The notes under the pieces were generated by a model that was not told the DNA's origin, did no database searches, and saw only the letters and a list, made by a program, of their open reading frames with translations. A stretch of 64,000 bases of DNA from Roseburia sp. (GTDB lineage Bacteria; Bacteroidota; Bacteroidia; Bacteroidales; Bacteroidaceae), in NCBI GenBank assembly GCA_023665185.1, contig JAMPEL010000006.1, forward strand, positions 1 to 64,000, given 5' to 3'. Positions within the stretch are counted from its first letter, which is position 1, and every line of letters starts with the position of its first letter. This document shows, in pieces, positions 55,002 to 64,000 of this stretch. The position numbers were made by a program, and so were the translations under genes.

Positions 55002-57440
55002 TTAGATATTAGCGATGCTCATTATATCGGCAAAGACACCGGCAGCAGTAACACTGGCACCGGCTCCGTACCCCTGAATAAGCATCGGATAGTCATGATA
55101 ACGTTCCGTGGTAATAAGAATAATGTTGTTGCTTCCCTCAAGGTCATAGAACGGATGGTGCCCACCCACTTCTTCCAATGATACTGAGGCTTTGCCGCCA
55201 TCAAGTTTTGCCACAAACCGCCAACGCTTGTTTTCTTTATCAAGAACCTTGCGTCGAGCCTCAAAGCCGGCATCCAGTTCCGGCAATTTCTGCCAGAACT
55301 CATCAAGTGACCCGGCAAACAGCGCATCGGGAATAAACAGATTTGTATCTACATCACTCTGCTCTATCTCATAGCCTGCCTCACGCGACAAAATGACAAG
55401 TTTTCTTATCACATCCTTACCGCTGAGGTCTACACGCGGATCCGGCTCAGAATATCCTTCTTCTTTGGCAAGACGCACAGTCTGGCTAAACGGAACTTTC
55501 TCACTTATTGTGTTGAAAATAAAGTTTAGCGTACCGCTCAACACAGCCTCAATCTTCAAAATGCGATCTCCACTGTTTATAAGGTCGTTAATTGTATTGA
55601 TGATTGGCAATCCGGCTCCCACATTCGTTTCAAACAGGAATTTCACCCCACGCTTGCGCGCCGTTGCCTTCAGCTCAGAATAATTATTGTATGCCGATGA
55701 TGCCGCCACTTTATTGGCAGCCACCACAGATATGTTGTGCTCAAAGAAATCGCCATAGAGGGAAGCCACCTCCGCGCTTGCCGTACAATCGACAAAAACA
55801 GAATTGAAAATATTCATGCCTATAACCTCAGCCTTCAATCTTTCAAGACAACTTGGCTCACTCTGCCTCAACTGCTCACGATAGTCGGACAAATTTATTC
55901 CCTCGCGATTGAACAAAGCATTATGCCCACTCGCAATACCTACTACATTGAGTTTCAGTCCGCGCTCTCTTTTCAGTTTCTCACGCTGACCGGCAATTTG
56001 CTCTATCAGGCTGCTTCCTACCGTACCAACTCCGCAGATAAAGAGGTTAAGCACCTGATATTCCGAGAGAAAAAAACTGTCGTGAATCACATTCAGTGTT
56101 TTTCTCAACGATTTACTCTCCACCACAAAAGAGATATTGGTTTCTGAGGCACCCTGCGCACAAGCAATGACACTGATACCACTGCGTCCCAAAGTGCCGA
56201 AAAGCTTTCCTGCAATGCCCGGAGTATGCTTCATGTTCTCACCCACGACAGCGACAGTGGCAAGATTGCTCTCAAATTTCATTTTATACATTGCACCCAT
56301 CTCTATTTCTTTGGCGAACTCACGGTTCAACACCTCACAAGCTTGCTCCGCATCCTCATTGCGTACACCGATAGAGGTACTGTTCTCCGACGAGGCCTGA
56401 CTCACCATAAACACGCTGATGCCGCAGTCGGCAAGCGCGGAAAAGATACGGCGGTTGACACCAATAACTCCGACCATAGAAAGACCAGACACGGTGATAA
56501 GACTTGTATTGTTGATGGAAGAGATACCTTTGATAGCCCGGCTCTCATCGCCACATCCCTGCTGAATGATAGTACCTTTGGCTTCCGGACGGAAAGTGTT
56601 CTTTATCAATATTGGTATGTTCTTTACACACACCGGATATATAGTTGGCGGATAGACAACCTTTGCGCCAAAATTGCAAAGCTCCATAGCCTCAACGTAT
56701 GAAAGATGGTCTATCGTATATGCCGTGTTGATAACCCTTGGATCGGCTGTCATAAAGCCGTCCACATCAGTCCAAATCTCCAGCACATCGGCATCGAGAG
56801 CCGCAGCAATAATACTTGCGGTATAGTCCGACCCTCCACGTCCGAGGTTGGTAACCTCTCCGCTCGACATGTCAGTAGAGATAAAGCCAGGAACAAGAGC
56901 CACCTTCACATCCTCACCAAATCCCCTGAAAGCATCGCATACAAGAGTATTGGTCAGTTCTGCATTCAAGAAATTAGCACGTTGTTTCTTTTCCGTCTTA
57001 ATAAAAGACAGAGAATCAAACCATTTTGCTCCGTCAATCAAAGTAGCCGCTATATTAGACGAGATACGCTCGCCATAACTGACAATAGCGTTTGAAGTCT
57101 TTTCCGACAAATCCTTGATGAGATAGACTCCTTGATAAATACTCTTCAAATCGGAGAGAAGCTCATCGACAACTGCCAACAAAGCCGCCTTGCGGGCCGG
57201 GTCAGGAATTATCGCAGCTATCATATTATGATGACGTTCCACCATCTCCTGATATGAGTCAAGGTACGAAATGTCGCCACTCTGTGCCAATTTAGATGTC
57301 TTGATAAGCTTGTCGGTAATGCCACCAAGCGCGGAAACGACCACTACCACAGGCTCATCGGCTGCCTCTACAATCTTCTTGACATTGAGAATGCTCTCTA
57401 CGGAACCTACGGATGTTCCGCCAAACTTTAATACTTTCAT
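55002..57440 (-). CDS. thrA: Bifunctional aspartokinase / homoserine dehydrogenase
   Basis: An 812-residue fusion. Aspartokinase (1 to about 300) has MKVLKFGGTSVGS and NLGRGGSDYTAS; ACT regulatory domains occupy about 305-460 (ITVSGLSMVGVIGVNRRIF, ENMKHTPGIAGKLFGTLG); homoserine dehydrogenase (465-812) has FICGVGTVGSSLIEQ and AVLSGTLNFIFN. It catalyses the first and third steps from aspartate to threonine. The ACT domains predict feedback inhibition by threonine. A ~295-nt leader with a small ORF lies upstream. Confidence 0.97.
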   Translation of the reverse strand: MKVLKFGGTSVGSVESILNVKKIVEAADEPVVVVVSALGGITDKLIKTSKLAQSGDISYLDSYQEMVERHHNMIAAIIPDPARKAALLAVVDELLSDLKSIYQGVYLIKDLSEKTSNAIVSYGERISSNIAATLIDGAKWFDSLSFIKTEKKQRANFLNAELTNTLVCDAFRGFGEDVKVALVPGFISTDMSSGEVTNLGRGGSDYTASIIAAALDADVLEIWTDVDGFMTADPRVINTAYTIDHLSYVEAMELCNFGAKVVYPPTIYPVCVKNIPILIKNTFRPEAKGTIIQQGCGDESRAIKGISSINNTSLITVSGLSMVGVIGVNRRIFSALADCGISVFMVSQASSENSTSIGVRNEDAEQACEVLNREFAKEIEMGAMYKMKFESNLATVAVVGENMKHTPGIAGKLFGTLGRSGISVIACAQGASETNISFVVESKSLRKTLNVIHDSFFLSEYQVLNLFICGVGTVGSSLIEQIAGQREKLKRERGLKLNVVGIASGHNALFNREGINLSDYREQLRQSEPSCLERLKAEVIGMNIFNSVFVDCTASAEVASLYGDFFEHNISVVAANKVAASSAYNNYSELKATARKRGVKFLFETNVGAGLPIINTINDLINSGDRILKIEAVLSGTLNFIFNTISEKVPFSQTVRLAKEEGYSEPDPRVDLSGKDVIRKLVILSREAGYEIEQSDVDTNLFIPDALFAGSLDEFWQKLPELDAGFEARRKVLDKENKRWRFVAKLDGGKASVSLEEVGGHHPFYDLEGSNNIILITTERYHDYPMLIQGYGAGASVTAAGVFADIMSIANI

Positions 57441-57620
57441 TGTGCTGATTTATTTTTGATTCAGCCTGTATGGATATAAATCCATAGGCTCCCCCTAACA
57501 ACAGGGATTATACTTTTACATTTTAATGAAGAAAACTGGATTGTATCACATAAGCCGACAAAGAAACGTTTGCCAGACTTCTATAATCATAATAGAAACA
57601 AGAAATATATATACATCTGC

Positions 57621-57713
57621 TCAACCCCTAAGGGTCATACCCTTAGCGGCTGTACTCATCATACCTGTCCAAACAAGGCTGAAACCATTATGATTTGTAT
57701 ATATATTCATCAT
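57621..57713 (-). CDS. Putative leader peptide upstream of thrA (30 residues)
   Basis: The ORF starts at ATG 57713 (a second ATG follows at once), about 20 nt after the predicted transcription start, and ends at TGA 57621, 180 nt before thrA. The peptide begins MMNIYTNHNGF and ends GMMSTAAKGMTLRG; it has four Thr, one Ile and five Met. Its last codons contain a perfect 8-bp stem CTAAGGGT-atg-ACCCTTAG. A second hairpin (TATGGAT/ATCCATA) lies just before thrA. Position and structure fit ribosome-mediated attenuation, but no classical terminator with a U-run was found. Confidence 0.5.
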   Translation of the reverse strand: MMNIYTNHNGFSLVWTGMMSTAAKGMTLRG

Positions 57714-57741
57714 TTTACTAACAAATTTCTTAAAATCGCTG

Positions 57742-57772
57742 CAAATTTAGAACTTTTTGAAGAGAAAGCAAA
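57742..57772 (-). promoter_or_regulatory. Promoter of the thr operon
   Basis: Minus strand: TTTG (57772-57769), 19 nt, TAAATTTG (57749-57742). Initiation near 57735 would make a leader of about 295 nt. Confidence 0.75.
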
Positions 57773-57844
57773 CTAAACAGGATTTTTTTAGAGAACGAAT
57801 GCTTTTTCCGCAGCAAAGACAGGCGCAAACAAAAGCACATCGAA

Positions 57845-59845
57845 CTATACAGGGTCTACATCATAGTGGATATTCAGTCCGTTGGACATTGGCTGCAGGA
57901 GTATCTGCTGCCGGACGGCACGCAAAGCAGAACGCACCTGACTGACAGAAGCCCCGTTCTCTATCTTCAGAACGATTTTACGGATAAACAACGACTGCAC
58001 ACGTCCGACAGGAGGACTATCAGGTCCAAGTACACGGTCAGCAAATATCTCACGAAGTTTCGCCGCCATAGCCTGCGAGAGAACGTCCAATACATGGTTG
58101 TCCTTATGACGCAAAAACACGTATATCAGACGGTAAAATGGAGGATAGTGAAAAAGCTCTCTTTCCTGCATCTGCGCATGATACATAGAATAATAGTCGT
58201 TGCCCACCACTTGGGCTATGATGTCACTATCGACACTGCGGGTCTGAAGCACCACTTTTCCCTTATGATTTTTCCTTCCTGCACGTCCTGCCACCTGAGA
58301 AAGTACATGATAAGTCCGCTCATAGCTACGGAAATCGGGCTGGTTGAGCATTGTGTCGGCATCAAGAACCCCAACCACACTCACATTGTCGAAATCAAGT
58401 CCTTTCGACACCATTTGAGTTCCGATAAGTATGTCGCTTTTATGTTCGGCGAAATCACTGATAATGCGCTCATACGCAGAGCGTGTACGGGCAGTATCCA
58501 AATCAAGCCTCAACGTACTTGCCTCGGGAAACAGTTCCTGAATCTGGTCCTCCACCCGTTCTGTTCCTACACCAACCGTAGAAAAGTTTGTTTCCTCGCA
58601 ATTCGGACAACGAGGCGGCAGCGCATAGGTATGACCACAATAATGGCAAGTGAGCATTCCGGTCCCCTTATGATAGGTGAGGCTCACATCACAATGCTCA
58701 CAGCGAGGAACCCATCCGCATGTACGGCATTCAATGAAGGGCGAATATCCCCGTCGGTTTTGGAACAGAATGACCTGCTCATTGCGACCCAAAGCCTCTC
58801 TCACAGCTTCGACAAGAACAGGGGAGAAAGCCCCGTTCATCCGCTTTTGGTGCCTTAGCCGCTTGATGTCCACAAGTTCTATGTCGGGAAGCTGCATATT
58901 ATTGTATCGCTGCATCAGGGGTACATAACCATAGCGTCCGCTTTGAGCATGATGGAATGTTTCCAGACTCGGAGTAGCCGTTCCCAACAACGTCTTTGCG
59001 CCATACTGACGCGCCAGCATGATTGCCGCACTGCGCGCATGGTAACGGGGTGCCGGGTCTTGCTGCTTGTAAGAAGTCTCATGTTCCTCGTCCACAATCA
59101 CAAGTCCCAGATTGTGGAAAGGAAGGAATATGGAAGAACGCACACCAAGTACCAGACCGTATGGATTGTCAGAAAGCAGACGGGTATAAACCTCTACCCT
59201 TGCGCCATCAGCAAATTTAGAATGATACACTCCAAGTTTGTCACCGAAAACACTACGCAGACGCTCTGTTATCTGTGTGGTAAGAGCTATTTCGGGAAGC
59301 AGATAAAGAACTTGCTTTCCTTCTTGTATATATTTGTCTATAAGATGTATGTAGACTTCCGTCTTTCCGCTTGAAGTCACTCCGTGGAACAACGTAATAT
59401 CGTTTTTCAGGAAACTGTCATTGATAAGACAGAGAGCCTGTTGTTGCCCCGTGTTCAGTGTATTTTTCAGACCTTCCGCCTGCACCGCCACAGTTTTTTT
59501 GCGTCTTTTCGACGTATTCTTTTTTTCTGTGGCTTTCATGCCTGCCGGCATGGCGGCATTATACACATCTCCTAATGTGCATAGATAATAATCAGCCATC
59601 CATTTCCAAAAGGCTATTTGCTGCTCGCTGACCGCAGGTACAGTGTCCAGCACCTCATGTATGTCTTTCACCACAACTCCTTCAGGAGCCGTATCATGCA
59701 CACGGAGCACCACACCCGCATATATTTTTTTCTTTCCGAAGGGTACAACCACTCTGCTTCCAACTTTCACCACAGTTTCCATGTCCTGCGGAACGGAATA
59801 AGTAAATGTATCGAAAGGAAGTGGAAGAATAATGTCTGCGTACAT
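57845..59845 (-). CDS. priA: Primosomal replication protein N' (PriA helicase), short form
   Basis: A 666-residue superfamily 2 helicase restarting stalled forks. N-terminal 3'-DNA-binding domain (1 to about 105), Walker A GVTSSGKTEVY, DEEH box, QNRRGYSPF, and a zinc module with four CxxC pairs (CRTC, CEHC, CHYC, CPNC), then IGTQMVSKGLDFDNVSVVGVLDAD. PriA usually has 730-830 residues; here the region between the first domain and the helicase is reduced to about 25 basic residues (KKNTSKRRKKTVAV), where a winged-helix domain is expected. The frame is otherwise intact. Confidence 0.93.
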   Translation of the reverse strand: MYADIILPLPFDTFTYSVPQDMETVVKVGSRVVVPFGKKKIYAGVVLRVHDTAPEGVVVKDIHEVLDTVPAVSEQQIAFWKWMADYYLCTLGDVYNAAMPAGMKATEKKNTSKRRKKTVAVQAEGLKNTLNTGQQQALCLINDSFLKNDITLFHGVTSSGKTEVYIHLIDKYIQEGKQVLYLLPEIALTTQITERLRSVFGDKLGVYHSKFADGARVEVYTRLLSDNPYGLVLGVRSSIFLPFHNLGLVIVDEEHETSYKQQDPAPRYHARSAAIMLARQYGAKTLLGTATPSLETFHHAQSGRYGYVPLMQRYNNMQLPDIELVDIKRLRHQKRMNGAFSPVLVEAVREALGRNEQVILFQNRRGYSPFIECRTCGWVPRCEHCDVSLTYHKGTGMLTCHYCGHTYALPPRCPNCEETNFSTVGVGTERVEDQIQELFPEASTLRLDLDTARTRSAYERIISDFAEHKSDILIGTQMVSKGLDFDNVSVVGVLDADTMLNQPDFRSYERTYHVLSQVAGRAGRKNHKGKVVLQTRSVDSDIIAQVVGNDYYSMYHAQMQERELFHYPPFYRLIYVFLRHKDNHVLDVLSQAMAAKLREIFADRVLGPDSPPVGRVQSLFIRKIVLKIENGASVSQVRSALRAVRQQILLQPMSNGLNIHYDVDPV

Positions 59846-59899
59846 GTTCTACAAGGGGTTTTATCTGTTTGCTGTGTTACATTCTCTTTGTAAGGATTG

Positions 59900-59907
59900 C
59901 AAAGATA
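59900..59907 (-). promoter_or_regulatory. Candidate -7 box of priA
   Basis: Minus-strand TATCTTTG (59907-59900), 55 nt before the priA ATG; a TTTTTG lies about 23 nt further upstream. Confidence 0.5.
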
Positions 59908-60038
59908 GTCTTTTTGTTTCTCATAGAAGACAAAAAGCGGTCATGTTTCAACAAGTATCAAGAAACATACACACTTAATTCGCCTTCTGTCCATGTACAA
60001 TCCAAGTTCCTCCGTCGGAAAATCCCGGCATAGCACAT

Positions 60039-60070
60039 AAAAAAGCGGCAGAGAAAACTATCCCTGCCGC
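60039..60070 (-). terminator. Terminator of the etf-acyl-CoA dehydrogenase genes
   Basis: Minus strand: GCGGCAG (60070-60064), loop of 12 nt, CTGCCGC (60051-60045), then six T (60044-60039). It lies 25 nt after the dehydrogenase stop. Confidence 0.88.
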
Positions 60071-60094
60071 CCTCTTATTGCGAAAAATCCAATT

Positions 60095-61816
60095 TTAAGC
60101 CTCAGCCACAGCCTGACGATAGTTGTCGAGCTGTGCCGCATCCATCTTGCGGATATAATTAAAGTGCTTCTCCACCTCGCTCTCAGCGTAGTTTACAAAC
60201 ACATTCAAGCTCTTTGCAAACAACTCCGGCGCCTTCTGCGCATCCTGAAGAAGAAGATGACACATCACAGTGTAAGCAGTCATTTCATAAAGCTTGCGCG
60301 CACAGAAATCAAGAAGTTCCTGATTGTCTGCCTCTTTCACAGCATTTGTGCTTGCCTCAAGCTTGGAAGCCATTTCCTTGATGCGCTTCATGTAGTCCTC
60401 ATATTCAGGAGCTACAGGCTGTGCCTCAAAGTCACGGATTACACTCATGTATGTACCGTTTGTCACATAGCGTATGGCAGCAACAGTCTGAAGCTGTGTA
60501 GTTCCCTCATAGATGCTTGTAATACGCGCGTCACGATACAACTGCTGGCACTTGTATTCAAGCATGAAGCCAGAACCACCGTGAATCTGGATACAATCGT
60601 AAGCGTTCTGGTTTGCAAACTCAGAGTTCATACCCTTAGCAAGCGGAGTGAACGAGTCTGCAAGCTTGGCATACATCTTCTGCTCCTTGCGCTCTTCCGG
60701 AGTAAGCTTACGCTCACGGGCAATGTCATCGAGTGCCTTGTATATATCCACATAACGCGCTGTCATGTAAAGCAATGAACGGCCTGCGTCAAGTTTTGCC
60801 TTCATAAGGGCAAGCATGTCGTAAACAGCCGGGAAGTTGATAATCTCCTTACCAAACTGCTTGCGGTCTCTTGCATAGGCAAGACCTTCATCGTATGCAG
60901 CCTGCTCGATACCTACCGACTGTGCGGCGATGCCAAGACGCGCGCCATTCATGAGCGCCATCACATACTTGATAAGACCCAACTTGCGGTCGCCACACAA
61001 CTCTGCTTTCGCATTCTTGTACACAAGCTCACAAGTAGGGCTTCCATGAATACCAAGCTTGTTCTCTATACGGCGCACATTCACACCGCCCTGACGCTTG
61101 TCATAGATAAACATGGAAAGACCGCGACCGTCTCTTGTTCCTTCTTCTGAGCGCGCAAGAACCAAATGAATATCTGAGTCGCCATTGGTAATGAAACGCT
61201 TCACACCGTTCAGCAACCAGCAACCCTCTTCCTCTGAATAAGTGGCTTTCAGCATGACGGACTGAAGGTCGGAACCTGCATCCGGCTCTGTAAGGTCCAT
61301 AGACATTGTCTCGCCTGCACATACACGAGGAATGAAACGCTCGCGCTGGTCCTCGTTACCAAACTCATAAAGAGTCTCTATACAGTCCTGCAATGACCAT
61401 ATATTCTCAAAACCTGCGTCACCTGCCGAGATAATCTCGTTTGCGGCAGTATAAACAGTAATAGGCAGGTTAAGACCGCCATAGCGGCGCGGCATTGTCA
61501 TACCGTTCATGCCCGCCTTGATAGTAGCATCCAGATTCTCGTATGTCTTGGCAGCGTAACGTACACGGCCGTTCTCGCAATGAGGGCCTTCCGCATCTAC
61601 TGCCTCCGCATTCGGTGCTATCACATTTGCAGTAACATCACCAACAATTTCCAATGTCTTGTCGTATGAGTCCATCGCGTCCTCAAAATCCTGAGGCGCA
61701 TAGTCATACTGATCTTTATCCGCATAGCCGCGTTCCTTCAACTCCACAATACGGGACATAAGTCCATGCTCCATGTGGAATTTTATCTCAGGATAATCTG
61801 TATATGAATTTGCCAT
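60095..61816 (-). CDS. Acyl-CoA dehydrogenase
   Basis: A 573-residue FAD enzyme of the acyl-CoA dehydrogenase family. MSMDLTEPDAGSDLQ and VKRFITNGDSDIHLVLA bind FAD; IQIHGGSGFMLEY and TSIYEGTTQLQ are the C-terminal signatures, the latter with the catalytic Glu. An extra ~110-residue C-terminal helical domain makes it longer than the ~380-residue short-chain type. Together with the upstream electron-transfer flavoprotein genes it may act in butyryl-CoA-type reduction or acyl-CoA oxidation; the direction cannot be read here. Confidence 0.92.
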   Translation of the reverse strand: MANSYTDYPEIKFHMEHGLMSRIVELKERGYADKDQYDYAPQDFEDAMDSYDKTLEIVGDVTANVIAPNAEAVDAEGPHCENGRVRYAAKTYENLDATIKAGMNGMTMPRRYGGLNLPITVYTAANEIISAGDAGFENIWSLQDCIETLYEFGNEDQRERFIPRVCAGETMSMDLTEPDAGSDLQSVMLKATYSEEEGCWLLNGVKRFITNGDSDIHLVLARSEEGTRDGRGLSMFIYDKRQGGVNVRRIENKLGIHGSPTCELVYKNAKAELCGDRKLGLIKYVMALMNGARLGIAAQSVGIEQAAYDEGLAYARDRKQFGKEIINFPAVYDMLALMKAKLDAGRSLLYMTARYVDIYKALDDIARERKLTPEERKEQKMYAKLADSFTPLAKGMNSEFANQNAYDCIQIHGGSGFMLEYKCQQLYRDARITSIYEGTTQLQTVAAIRYVTNGTYMSVIRDFEAQPVAPEYEDYMKRIKEMASKLEASTNAVKEADNQELLDFCARKLYEMTAYTVMCHLLLQDAQKAPELFAKSLNVFVNYAESEVEKHFNYIRKMDAAQLDNYRQAVAEA

Positions 61817-61945
61817 AAATAAAAGTCCTCTCCTTAACCTCCACCCTCATGAAGGAATGCCATTCAGGACAACCGGGCATTTTCCTTGTTCAAGCTCCGG
61901 TGTCGGAAGACAAGCTCAATATATGCTTCCGACAATCCTTGAAGC

Positions 61946-62983
61946 TTATTTACTATTCTTCTTATAATACTTTATCAGTTTTGGTACAACCTCCTCAACT
62001 GTGCCGTTGATGATGTAATCAGCAATCTGATTAATCGGAGCATTAGGGTCGTTGTTGATAGAAATGATTATACCACTGTCTTTCATGCCGGCAATATGCT
62101 GGATTGCACCGGAAATGCCACATGCAATATACACCTTCGGACGTACAGTCACACCTGTCTGACCTACCTGACGGTCGTGGTCAATCCATCCGGCATCGAC
62201 AGCAGCACGGCTGGCACCTACTTCCGCATGGATTTCCTTTGCAAGTTCAAACAGCTGGTCGAATCCTTCCTTTGAGCCTACACCATAGCCTCCGGCTATC
62301 ACAATGTTCGCACCTTTCAGGTTGTGCTTGGCTTTCTCTACATGACGGTCGAGCACCTTCACAACATAATCAGTCTCAGGAACATATTTAGCCACATCAT
62401 GACGGACAACCTCACCCTGATAGTTCTCATCGAGCACCTCTTTCTTCATCACGCCGTCGCGGACTGTCGCCATCTGAGGACGGTGCTCCGGATTGACAAT
62501 TGTGGCAATGATTGAGCCACCGAATGCAGGACGAATCTGATAAAGTTGCTTCTCATAATGCTTGTTCACAAACTCGCCGTCAACCTTCACCTTCATGTCA
62601 AAGTCACCGATTTCGAGCTGAGTACAATCCGCAGTAAGTCCGGAATGAAGAGCTGAGGAAACGCGCGGACCGAGGTCGCGGCCAATTACGGTAGCTCCAA
62701 GAAGACATATCTGAGGCAGCTCCTCCTTGAAGAGATTTACCACAGCCGATGTATGAGGGAGAGATGTGTAAGGGAAAAGCCCCTCCGCATCAAAAACATG
62801 CACTTTATCAACACCAAAAGGCATCACCTGCTTCTCAACACCATCAAGTCCGCAGCCGATGCAAACGCACTCCAACTGCACACCAAGTTGATTTGCCAAC
62901 TTACGGCCTTTTGTAAGAAGTTCCAAACTTACGTCAGCAACTTTGTTGCCTTCAAGTTCACAATATACAAATACGTTGTTCAT
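61946..62983 (-). CDS. etfA: Electron transfer flavoprotein alpha subunit
   Basis: A 345-residue FAD protein. N-terminal domain begins NNVFVYCELEGNKVADVSLE; the C-terminal FAD domain has VIAGGYGVGSKEGFDQL, GQTGVTVRPKVYIACGISG and INNDPNAPINQIADY. It passes electrons between the dehydrogenase and a carrier. It lies between etfB and the dehydrogenase gene. Confidence 0.96.
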   Translation of the reverse strand: MNNVFVYCELEGNKVADVSLELLTKGRKLANQLGVQLECVCIGCGLDGVEKQVMPFGVDKVHVFDAEGLFPYTSLPHTSAVVNLFKEELPQICLLGATVIGRDLGPRVSSALHSGLTADCTQLEIGDFDMKVKVDGEFVNKHYEKQLYQIRPAFGGSIIATIVNPEHRPQMATVRDGVMKKEVLDENYQGEVVRHDVAKYVPETDYVVKVLDRHVEKAKHNLKGANIVIAGGYGVGSKEGFDQLFELAKEIHAEVGASRAAVDAGWIDHDRQVGQTGVTVRPKVYIACGISGAIQHIAGMKDSGIIISINNDPNAPINQIADYIINGTVEEVVPKLIKYYKKNSK

Positions 62984-63134
62984 TTCTTTCGATTTTTAAG
63001 TTTTAAGCAGCCGGTCTATAAGTATCCCCGATAAATAAGAAGACGCGCATTCTGTCTATTCCTCAACCAGTTTTGGACAGACACGACTGTTCCTCTTAAA
63101 GCATCCTATACAATAAAGAGCGGAGCCTAAAATA

Positions 63135-64000
63135 TTAGCCAATGGTGTTGCTTTCCAACAATTCAACAATAAGACTTTCAACATCTGCATCGCTGGAAGT
63201 CAGTGTCTTATTCTCTTTTGCCTTGAAGACAATATTCTTCACAGCCTTCACATTAGTAGGCGAGCCTGCCTTACCAATCTGTTCTGGGTCGGCCTCGATG
63301 TCGGCTGCGCCCCATGACTGAATGGCAAGATAAGGACGCGCATCGTAGAATGCCTTTTCCTCATCAGAAAGAGCCGCAATCTCAGAAGTTGTCTTTGCCT
63401 TCTTATACTTCATGACAAGTTTGGCATTACGGCTACGGCAAGGAGCCGCACTTCCATTGACTGTGACAACAATCGGCATAGGACCTTCAACTGTCTCAAC
63501 ACCACCATCGATATGACGTTTTGCCACAATCTTGTCCTTTGTGCATTCCAGAATCTCCTCTGTATAAGTAATCTGAGTAAGCCCAAGCTTCTCTGCCACC
63601 TGAGGACCAACCTGCGCCGTGTCACCGTCAATAGCCTGACGACCACAAAGAATAATGTCATAGTCACCAATCTTCTTTATACCCTGGGCAAGAGTGTAAC
63701 TCGTTGCAAGGGTATCAGCACCACCAAGCGAGCGGTCGGTAAGCAGACATCCGGCATCCGCGCCACGGAAAAGTCCCTCACGCAGCACTTCTGTAGCTTT
63801 TGGCAAACCCATTGTCAGCATTGTAATAGTAGAACCGGGATTGGCATCCTTCAATCTCAACGCCTGTTCCAAGGCATTCAAGTCCTCAGGGTTGAACACG
63901 GCTGGAAGAGCAGCACGGTTTACAGTACCCTCCGGAGTCATCGCGTCCGGTCCGACATTACGTGTGTCTGGAACCTGCTTCGCGAGTACGATGATTTTTA
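63135..64000 (-). CDS. etfB: Electron transfer flavoprotein beta subunit (5' end outside window)
   Basis: The frame continues past the internal ATG at 63941 to the window edge as KIIVLAKQVPDTRNVGPDAM, the conserved EtfB start, so the true start codon should lie about 4 nt beyond base 64000. DIILCGRQAIDGDTAQVGPQ and the AMP-binding region are present; about 288 of some 290 residues are seen. First gene of the etfB-etfA-acyl-CoA dehydrogenase unit. Confidence 0.95.
   Translation of the reverse strand, partial: KIIVLAKQVPDTRNVGPDAMTPEGTVNRAALPAVFNPEDLNALEQALRLKDANPGSTITMLTMGLPKATEVLREGLFRGADAGCLLTDRSLGGADTLATSYTLAQGIKKIGDYDIILCGRQAIDGDTAQVGPQVAEKLGLTQITYTEEILECTKDKIVAKRHIDGGVETVEGPMPIVVTVNGSAAPCRSRNAKLVMKYKKAKTTSEIAALSDEEKAFYDARPYLAIQSWGAADIEADPEQIGKAGSPTNVKAVKNIVFKAKENKTLTSSDADVESLIVELLESNTIG

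Overview
The window looks like chromosomal DNA of a Bacteroidales bacterium, most likely Prevotellaceae or a close relative. Reasons: many gene starts are preceded by the Bacteroidetes promoter pattern (TTG/TTTG, 19-20 nt, TAnnTTTG); a GldH lipoprotein is present; MurE carries the DNPR (meso-DAP) motif; MraY and RodA have the long Bacteroidetes form; and a secreted fucosidase ends in a 'LQGxR...KGLYI' tail typical of exported Prevotella/Bacteroides proteins. The species call is inference.

Layout. 1-640: end of a long intergenic repeat, then a 153-bp MITE-like palindrome. 641-4785 (+): metF, holB, a PSP1/RicT-like gene, gldH. 4912-11788 (-): elongasome operon purH(IMP cyclohydrolase only)-mreB-mreC-mreD-mrdA-rodA. 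12.1-12.8 kb: repeat copy 2. 13.1-15.4 kb (-): AT-rich restriction-modification island with a frameshifted HTH controller gene. 15.7-32.5 kb (-): complete dcw division and cell-wall cluster from mraZ to ftsZ, then a yqeY-like gene. 33-41 kb: outer-membrane barrel, repeat copy 3 with a second MITE, divergent AraC regulator and large GH29 fucosidase, YczE-like membrane protein. 41.1-46.4 kb: repeat copy 4, two-gene lysO exporter with a long leader, NtrC/NtrY-type two-component pair, tRNA-Pro(CGG). 46.5-51.3 kb (-): GH28 pectinase-like enzyme, DUF418 membrane protein, 7TM-HD phosphohydrolase. 51.6-52.2 kb: repeat copy 5. 52.4-57.7 kb (-): thrA-apgM-thrC threonine operon preceded by a short leader ORF. 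57.8-64 kb (-): priA, then acyl-CoA dehydrogenase, etfA and etfB (etfB runs off the window).

Functionally this is core genome: wall elongation (MreBCD/PBP2/RodA) and division (FtsZAQLIW, MurCDEG, MraY) stand as two co-oriented operons separated by an R-M island. Threonine synthesis appears self-contained if the ApgM-like protein is the homoserine kinase. Carbohydrate genes point to host or plant glycan use.

The most unusual content is non-coding: a family of roughly 600-710-bp intergenic elements, five copies in 52 kb, all in the same orientation, with a fixed internal architecture (palindrome, paired 9-mers 82-83 bp apart, a 22-bp tandem array, and a long terminal hairpin whose inner stem is preserved despite base changes). 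I do not recognise it as a described element. Also notable are the thrA leader ORF overlapping a perfect hairpin, a ~300-nt leader before lysO, a broken R-M controller, a PriA that seems to lack its winged-helix domain, and a stand-alone IMP cyclohydrolase.
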